From NCBI GenBank assembly GCA_008704415.1, contig VXIS01000031.1, positions 1-64,000 on the forward strand: 64,000 nucleotides of DNA. The letters run 5' to 3'. This stretch comes from Sphaerosporella brunnea. Its lineage: Eukaryota > Ascomycota > Pezizomycetes > Pezizales > Pyronemataceae. The first letter of the stretch is position 1. Each line of letters starts with the position of its first letter. Both the position numbers and the translations under genes were made by a program. The notes below the pieces were generated by a model. That model searched no databases, was not told the DNA's origin, and was given only the letters and a program-made list of their open reading frames with translations. Below, one piece after another: positions 57,501-64,000 of this stretch.

Positions 57501-60500
57501 TGAAGATATTCGGGATAAGGACATCTTCATCATGCGTCATACCACTTCGGAAGTGTGTGATACCAGTATCCGTCTGCTTACTCCATCTCCTGTCGCTAGT
57601 CGGGATCAAGATGTGACTTCCCGAGATCATACCTAGACCACCCAACTCCTTCGGCGTGTAGAAGACCGCAGGAGGGAAACGGGAAGGCATCTTGGAGTTC
57701 AATCCAATTTTGACTCTGGTCTGAATCTTGGTCTCGCATTTTACGATTGTGTCAAGCAGAGGCTCCGTCGAGATGGCAGCTTCACGATAGTATGTGAAGA
57801 GCGCTATCAGCGCAGAATTCCACTTGTTGGCGATCTTCGTGAAGGTCGTACTGCCAGAGCTCATCAAAATCTGCCTGATCCTGTTGTTGAACTTCTGAAT
57901 GTCCTCCTCGGTAACCTTGAGGAAGGCATGAGCCGTCCGTTCTTTAGAGCTGTTATCGACTAGAGACCAAACGGAATCCTTGACGGGGAATTCTTCATTC
58001 TGGTTACGACACTTTGGCAAGATTCTAACCTCAAATCCGCACATGGAGAAGAGCAAATTGGGGTTGTCTCGACTATACACACTGGCAAAGGTCTCGTCCC
58101 ATTCGATGGTCGTAACGGAGCGCGGCAATCTGTTCTTCAAATCCCAGAATACAGCACGTCCCAGGTTCACATCATGCCTCATCAACCGCATACGAGAATC
58201 GCGGGGCCAGCACTTTTTGTTGCGGTAACCGATGACATTCTCGAAGTTAGGATCCGGGTTCTCGGTCAGGAATCGCTGGATCAAGTCTCGAGCTTCGTCG
58301 GCAGTGAACCTGAAGAATACCCAGATCCGGTCGATGTATCGAGTGTAGAGACGGATAGGGTGCTTTGTCTCAGTCTGGAGGTCCTGGAACTGCAAGAACT
58401 CATTTGGCCGCTGTGGGGGCCCAGCGATCTCGGAGGCGCGCTCCAAACCAAGAATCAATAAATCCAGAATCATACCATAGTACTGGAAGACAAACGCGGA
58501 GAATTGAAGACCCCGAATTAGACCATACATGTTGGTATGGTTCATGTCCTTATAATTGAGGATGACATTGTTCTTGGCAGTGATGTAATCCGCAAGATTG
58601 TGATCCATAATCAAACGAAGCAAACGGTTAAGGAATGTAATATCGATTTTCTCGTAAACCTTGGAGAGTTGCGTTTCAATCAAGACATTGCATTCACCAT
58701 CGGCCGTGGTCCAGACTTTGTTGAGATTGTTGATACCTTGGGCCCACTTGTAGACGAGTAATGGCGGAACTTCAGAATCCGAGGGCTTCACCCAAGCAGG
58801 GAACAGGTGTCGCTGATCCGCCTGATACCAGAGATAGGCATCCAAATAAGCGTCAGTAATCTTCTCAATCGGCTCGACATCGTACACGGGGTTAATGGTG
58901 CTGTAGTTGTCGTTCATGTCAATGCCGACTTCCTTGAACGCTCGACGAGTCAACAGAGCTGTCTTGATGCGAGTCAACGTAGTTCCGGGAGAGTCGTATG
59001 CCTGCTCGATCAAAGCCAGCTCCTCTCGCTGACTCTGATTAAGCCTACCCTTGACTGAATATGCCTCCCTCAAACGTTCCAAGGCCAAAATCAGAATCTT
59101 GGTGTCATGCTTGTAAGAAACACTCGGGAATGGGATAGGCGAGAATTTTCGCGACTCCAGCCAGTGAACTGCTGCAGTGTAGATGGCAACCGCCTCTTCC
59201 GAAGACACGTATGGTCCGTCCTTCATGTAGTTGTGTTGCCTCTCTTGTTCTGCCTTCAACCACAATCGTGTCAACCTTCCCAGGTTCTTCTTCGCAACAG
59301 TTTTGTCGACAGTAGCGCCGCGCCTAATTCGCTCTCTATTGTAGTGAGCAACGCTGACCCACCAATCGGCCTTGCTTTTAACGTAACGAAGGATGACGTT
59401 CTCGATGGGCGCTGGCAATCCAGGAACCTTCCATGGGATGTTACTCTTCCAACATCTCCACGCTTCACTGAGATGTTGTAGGACGGTGTTGACTTTGTTC
59501 GATTTCATGCCCGCCGGCATCATGTCAGTAATATCATGAATGACAGCAGCTCGGAGCTCCAAGTCGAAGTGAGACTCAACACGCTGCTTGGTGACGGTCT
59601 TTGCCACGCCCTTGCTGTGACGGCCCTCAAACTGCCTTGCAAGGAGGTTTCCCAACCATCTTTCAAGTAGAGGCAAAATGCCTCTCATGAAGAAAAGCCA
59701 GACACGCCACGCTGGAGCCCAGAAACCACATCCAGGTCCTTTGCCTACCGAGCCGGAGTTGAATCGGTAGTAGATCAAATGCTTCAAATCCTTGCATGCT
59801 CGGATCTGGTGCATAAGCTTGTATTTGTACCGATACATACCAGTTAACTGACCGACATGGTTGAATGCATAGAGGATACCGTCAGCCAGTTGGAAGGCGT
59901 CGATATTGCCCAATCGGTATTGAACTTGGGCATCAACAATCAACTTCGTGAGTCGGAGAATTTCACGCATGAGGTGGAATGCATTTCCGAAGCGAGACTT
60001 CTTCCGCTCTTTCGTGGTCAACGTCTTGACCGGTTTGAGGTTGAAGTTGTCTATCAAAAGTCAGAAAACAGCCCAAGTACAATAAAAAAACCAATGTACT
60101 TACAATCCAGATGCAGATATGTCAAGTTCTTCCGGTGGATCAACAAGTTGAGCATGTTGAAGCCTTGCCGGCAGACTTGCAATCCTGCTTCAACCCAATC
60201 GATGGTCGTGGTCTGGAAGAACTTCGTGCCTTTGAGGGTCCTAAATAGATCTTGCCGGTTCTGCGCCTTTTGGGGCTTGGTGTGCAAGGCATTGAGGACA
60301 TATGTCTTCAACAGCTTTTGATAAGACACCCGAACCTTTACAGGCTGACCAGAAGGACAATGCTCCAGATACCACTGCTTTACCAGGGGTACATCCTCGG
60401 CTCTAACCATCCGGCCCGAACGTTTGTCGAACGGATGAGGTGCCCACCACAGAGCAATGGCTGAAGCAGTGTTCTCCGTGTAAAGCTCTTCCTCCGCCAT

Positions 60501-61772
60501 GAAGGGCTCGACCTCCTCGGGAAGCTCGAAATCATCCTCGTCGTTGCCGAACCCAAATACCTCGTCTTCATGGGATACCGTAAGGTTCTTCGGTGCCACT
60601 GACCGTGAAGAAATAGGGTTAATGATCGGATCAAAGTAGAAGGCAGGAAGGTCCGGGTCCTCGGTCCGCACATAGCATATCTGAGGGTGATGGTACCACG
60701 ACAACTCCACTGATCGAGGTAAAGAGTTGTAGAGATACGGGAAAGCGACTCGGTATTCGGTTCTGATAGGAGAGCGGAAGATGATCCGGTCGATCGCATT
60801 GAACTCTCCGAAGTCTTCGTCATTGGGGTCGACGTCTTTATACAGAGGTTCGAACCGGGGGCCACCTGGAATGGCGACATTGAGGGCTTTAGCGGTAAAG
60901 AATGAATTACGGTCGAACATGTAAAAGTAGTTTTTGTCGACAATGTCGGAGAGAAGCTGATGTGAAAGGCGGTAAAGCGTTGCCATTTGGGGGAGATCGA
61001 GGTTCCACTTCTTATAGGAAGGGCCGTTGACGTGCGGCGTGTCCAAAAGCGGTCTGTGGTCGTAGAACCACTCGATTACGGCCGCGTCTTCTTGCTCATC
61101 GAGCTCCATCTGGATGGGCTCCTGTGGCTCAACGTCCTCAATGTTTTCACTCCACGAAAGTGGAGGCTCCTCGTCGTCGAACGGCGGGAATCGCATTCGT
61201 TTGAAGTGTCGTCGGTCCGACTTTTCTCTCCTCATACACACCCACATTGTAGCCCATTGAGCATGAAATACCGGCTCGATAACCCGGGGAATTTCGTTCA
61301 CCAGCGTCAAGCATCCGTTAACATGATACAGGACCTTGACTTCGCGCGCACTTTCCCACGGCATAGGCATGTTCTCAAGCAGCTTCAAAACAGCATGCGG
61401 CTAGGACTTCTATTAGCTTGCGTTAATCAAAACCAAATGGGCGCAGCAATAGCTAACCATGAATTTGAGCGCTCCAAGGTATGCTCTCTTGTCAGCCGAA
61501 AACTTCTTCTGGCTGACATCTCCAATGTCCCTTACAATCTTCCGCAAATGCTCAGGTGGCATGTCAACTTTCTGTGTGTCGACATAGCCCTTCTTCCTCT
61601 TCTCGCCGAAGCGGTTCTTCTGGATGCGCAACCATTCCTTCTTTTTCTGATCGAACTTGGCTTGCTGAGGATCTGCTGGCGGTCTGTACCCTGGAGGAGG
61701 GGGATGTAGAGGAGCACCGGGAGTCGACATGCCCTGCCATCCAGGGGGAGGAGGTGGAGGCAGTGAAGCCAT
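54530..61772 (-). CDS. PRP8: pre-mRNA-splicing factor Prp8 (U5 snRNP core)
   Basis: Four exons (61772-61458, 61400-60104, 60050-57265, 57211-54530) give 2359 aa, normal Prp8 length. The N-terminus is proline-rich ([15 protein letters not shown]). Order of recognised regions: N-terminal domain ([20 protein letters not shown]), reverse-transcriptase-like and linker region ([20 protein letters not shown]), endonuclease-like region ([40 protein letters not shown]), RNase H-like domain ([39 protein letters not shown]), and the C-terminal Jab1/MPN domain ([14 protein letters not shown], ending [14 protein letters not shown]). Prp8 scaffolds the spliceosome active site. No intein interrupts the gene. 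All four exon joins restore invariant residues. The stop lies at 54530. Confidence 0.99.
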
Positions 61773-62026
61773 AGTCGCGTGTCAAAAAGTTCCTGGCAAC
61801 TATCGAGGCTTAAGATGAAGTTGAGCAATGGTAATTGATGATCCGTCACGGCTTCGCTCGAGGTGACGATAGATATTAACCTCGTTATTCACGTCGAGGT
61901 TTGGGTGTAGTGGCGTGGGATGGGAGTTGATGAAGTAGGTGGCAGCGAGCGGCGACAACGACGCGATGATAAGTAAGTTTAGCGGCAACGCCGCATGAGT
62001 CAGCGGGATGAAGAGACACCCTACTC

Positions 62027-62295
62027 GGGGGATTTTTTAAGTATCGGGACACGCAATTTACCCGGCTTTGGACAGGGATTTGTCCGGCTTAGAGGAGCTC
62101 CCCGCCAGTTCCCCATCAGCTCCCAATCGTCCGTATTACGGCCATCTCCCACAGCTACCAGAGTATCCAATCTACTGGCCACATCATGGCGCGTACAATA
62201 ATCCGTAGAGGTAGTATGAGGGAGGGAGGGCAACCGTCGGACAATCCCTGCCCAAAGCCGGGTAAATTGCGTGTCCCGATACTTAAAAATCCCCC
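62027..62295. mobile_element. MITE-like element with about 60-bp inverted arms
   Basis: The left arm (62027-62090) and right arm (about 62237-62295) read as inverted copies: GGGGGATTTTTTAAGTATCG, then GGACACGCAATTTACCCGGC and TTTGGACAGGGATTTGTCCG, with only a few mismatches and indels. The interior of about 145 bases has no coding capacity. I could not define a clear target duplication. It sits about 260 bases upstream of the PRP8 ATG. Confidence 0.8.
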
Positions 62296-62435
62296 TCAAT
62301 CACTATGCCTGAGATACCGTATTTTTCCTGGCTTTTCGGTAGGGCGCACCCTCCATAAGGAAAAAAAAACCCTTACCAACTACTGGCCTTCCAGTGCCTG
62401 GCAATTGAAAAACTCATTATCCTTCGCGAAAAGAC

Positions 62436-62510
62436 TACCGTAGAATTCCTTATATACTGCGCAGTGGCACAGTCACTTCGCCACTGCGCGGTATACGGAA
62501 TTCTAATACT
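62436..62510. mobile_element. GTCACT-family hairpin downstream of SEC12
   Basis: The left arm reads CTACCGTAGAATTCC..CTGCGCAGTGGC and the right arm CGCCACTGCGCGGTATACGG then AATTCT. They pair over about 30 bases around a loop containing ACAGTCACTT. The ends and core match the element at 52750-52868 (CTACCG ends, AGTCACT core) and the remnant at 50448. No coding capacity. Confidence 0.7.
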
Positions 62511-62752
62511 TTCTCCGAGTCCGTCGAGACATCAGGTGTCACTCATACCTAACTTAGGGGTCGATAAATTTCATACCGGCGTTACTAACGTTACGATACC
62601 GTATTATCTCGGTAATAACGAAATTTCACAGATCCCGAAGTATACTGACACGTACCGTTCAGCGGGCAGTGAAGCTGTGTGAGAGGCGGTCAGAAGCGAC
62701 GTGATATAGAGGAAAGAAAAGATATGTATATACGACAAAAAACAAACACAGC

Positions 62753-64000
62753 TTAAAGCTCCTCCTTCTCCTGCTCCTGCTTCACCCCGACAGTCTTCAA
62801 AAGTTCCTCTCGGACTGAATTCTCCTCGACCACCGCGCCGCCATCGAAAGGATCCGTCGCGGCTCCACTCTTCAATCCTGCTCCACTCTTCAATCCTGAA
62901 ATCAGGGCATCGACATCTCTCTCCAATCCCCTCGCCGCCTCCGACAATCCTGAGGGAATGGGCGGCACCAGCCCCTGCAACCCCGATAGGCCTCCACGTT
63001 TCACAAACACGACCTGCATCAACACCGCAAACACCATGACAGCAACCAAGCTCAGCAGCACACTGATAGCCGTCTGTCTCGCCACAGCACCAGAGCGCAA
63101 CAAAGCGTACCCATCCCCGGAGGCCACAAGCGGGAGTGTGTGCACGACAATCGAGTTTCCAACACTAGTAGTAGCTACGCGGATGCCCTTTGGGGCCTCT
63201 TCATTCTCCTCCACATCCGCCGACGCAGCAGAAGGTGGCGCAACAGGTGGCGGCGGCGAAAATACAACTTTGCTGATCTGGAACGGGTGCACGCCACGGA
63301 ATAGTTGTGCCCGCTTTATTCGCGGCGAGTCGTGGTTTTCTACTGAGAGGATTTCGAGACTTTGATCTGCGCCTGATACCGCGATTGCCCCTGAGCCAGA
63401 GAAGAGATCAGCTACGTCCAGCCCGGTGGCTGCCTTGATGCCGCTGTGTAGCTTCTTCCGCGTAACAATGCTGCCAGTGGTGGCATCCAGGAGGAGTAGT
63501 TCTGCGCCTGAGCGTGCGGGTGCATTCATGACTGCTATGATACGGTTATTTCCCAGGAACCGCAGAGAGCGGAAGGCACCCGGGATCGGAGGCGTGGGCT
63601 GGAAGTTGAGTCTGTTTGGCGCGCTGGAAGTGGCAGTGGCCGGCGTTATGAAGATCTCCTTCGCTGTGCAATACGCAAGCGTGCCGTCATCGGCCAAATC
63701 GAGGTCAGCCACCTCGGATTCGGTAGCGATACGGCGCTTGACGGTGTAATCAGTGGTAGAGACGACCAGGAGCTCAAAGTTGCTTTTTCCGCCGCCAGTA
63801 GCGGTAGCAGCTAGAGACCCCCGGGAGCGCAGGACTCGCTGGTAAACATCGACCGTCTTGTAAGACGTGAATAGTTGCTTTTTGGTCTTGGCCGTGATTG
63901 AATCCGAGGCGATGGAGAACACGCGGAAGTGCTCGTTCTTTCCTTCTCGCTGCTGGGATTCGGCGCTATTGACGCCGGCCAGCAGCGTGGGTGTGCTGGG
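62753..64000 (-). CDS. SEC12: Sec12-type guanine nucleotide exchange factor for Sar1 (partial)
   Basis: The frame is open from the window end (64000) to the stop at 62753-62755, so at least 415 C-terminal residues are seen and the N-terminus and start are missing. The visible part is a WD40 propeller (LLAGVNSAESQQREGKNEHF at the edge, VADLDLADDGTLAYCTAKEI, FRSLRFLGNNRIIAVMNAPA). A single membrane segment follows (AISVLLSLVAVMVFAVLMQV) and a lumenal tail. This is the Sec12/PREB layout: the cytosolic propeller activates Sar1 to start COPII budding at the ER. The lumenal tail has an 18-base tandem duplication (62863-62898) that repeats SGLKSGA-type residues. The first codon shown is not a start. 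Confidence 0.9.
   Translation of the reverse strand, partial: PSTPTLLAGVNSAESQQREGKNEHFRVFSIASDSITAKTKKQLFTSYKTVDVYQRVLRSRGSLAATATGGGKSNFELLVVSTTDYTVKRRIATESEVADLDLADDGTLAYCTAKEIFITPATATSSAPNRLNFQPTPPIPGAFRSLRFLGNNRIIAVMNAPARSGAELLLLDATTGSIVTRKKLHSGIKAATGLDVADLFSGSGAIAVSGADQSLEILSVENHDSPRIKRAQLFRGVHPFQISKVVFSPPPPVAPPSAASADVEENEEAPKGIRVATTSVGNSIVVHTLPLVASGDGYALLRSGAVARQTAISVLLSLVAVMVFAVLMQVVFVKRGGLSGLQGLVPPIPSGLSEAARGLERDVDALISGLKSGAGLKSGAATDPFDGGAVVEENSVREELLKTVGVKQEQEKEEL
62863..62898 (-). repeat. exact 18-bp tandem duplication in SEC12 tail
   Basis: The plus-strand unit CTCCACTCTTCAATCCTG occurs twice back to back (62863-62880 and 62881-62898). Being 18 bases it keeps frame and repeats six residues in the lumenal tail. 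Confidence 0.9.

Larger units (their letters stand above)
61773..62752. other. PRP8 upstream region with repeat elements
   Basis: The spacer between the PRP8 start and the SEC12 stop holds the inverted-repeat element at 62027-62295 and the GTCACT-family hairpin at 62436-62510. No gene is supported. Confidence 0.5.

Noticed and set aside
57265..60050. Possible PRP8 intein, common in fungi
   Set aside because: The conserved Prp8 sequence is continuous through all usual insertion regions; no Hint-domain motifs or extra length.

Overview
This is nuclear DNA of a filamentous ascomycete (Pezizomycotina). The evidence is short (about 40-100 nt) spliceosomal introns with GT..AG ends and fungal branch-like sequences, plus fungal-type proteins: a CRH-family chitin-glucan transglycosylase, a GH76 Dfg5/Dcw1-type mannosidase, and fungal orthologues of Prp8, Kap120, Pex2, Swt1, Slx4, Dre2, Pep12 and Sec12. 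I could not place it to genus. Genes are monocistronic and lie on both strands. I rebuilt exon joins by hand by requiring GT/AG ends, a continuous frame and an unbroken conserved domain.

Layout. 1.8-3.6 kb: alpha/beta-hydrolase fused to a dual-specificity phosphatase. 4.8-6.8 kb: coiled-coil protein with a C-terminal membrane anchor. 8.0-11.5 kb: KAP120 importin. 12.2-13.8 kb: PEX2. 14.4-18.2 kb: large unrecognised coiled-coil/disordered protein. 18.3-22.6 kb: gene-poor. 22.6-24.2 kb: GH76 enzyme. 25.0-28.1 kb: F-box/beta-propeller protein ending in a CaaX box. 29.6-31.7 kb: SWT1. 32.4-32.9 kb: RBM8A/Y14. 35.0-35.6 kb: RidA-family protein with a 14-nt microexon. 36.1-38.8 kb: SLX4. 40.7-42.0 kb: ZZ zinc-finger protein. 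43.1-44.5 kb: CRH-type GH16. 44.5-48.0 kb: gene-poor. 48.0-48.9 kb: MsrA. 49.4-50.3 kb: PEP12-like syntaxin. 51.4-52.5 kb: DRE2. 54.5-61.8 kb: PRP8. 62.8-64.0 kb: SEC12, cut by the window end.

Most named genes are housekeeping: splicing and the exon-junction complex (PRP8, RBM8A), nuclear RNA quality control (SWT1), nuclear import (KAP120), membrane traffic (SEC12, PEP12), peroxisome biogenesis (PEX2), cytosolic Fe-S assembly (DRE2), DNA repair (SLX4), damage repair (MsrA, RidA) and cell-wall building (GH76, CRH). They form no cluster or operon.

The accessory material lies between genes. I see several short inverted-repeat elements that look like non-autonomous (MITE-type) DNA transposons: one with a clean 6-bp target duplication just 3' of RBM8A, one with 39-bp termini and a TA duplication at 53.3-54.0 kb, one with about 60-bp arms upstream of PRP8, a shorter one at 54.2-54.4 kb, and a small hairpin family with a GTCACT core near PEP12, DRE2/PRP8 and SEC12. 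No complete transposase, CRISPR array, tRNA or rRNA was found. The most notable gene-level points are the CaaX-tailed F-box propeller protein, the hydrolase-phosphatase fusion, an in-frame TAG splitting a membrane tail from the GH76 enzyme, a GC-AG intron in RBM8A, and very small exons in the RidA and PEP12 genes.
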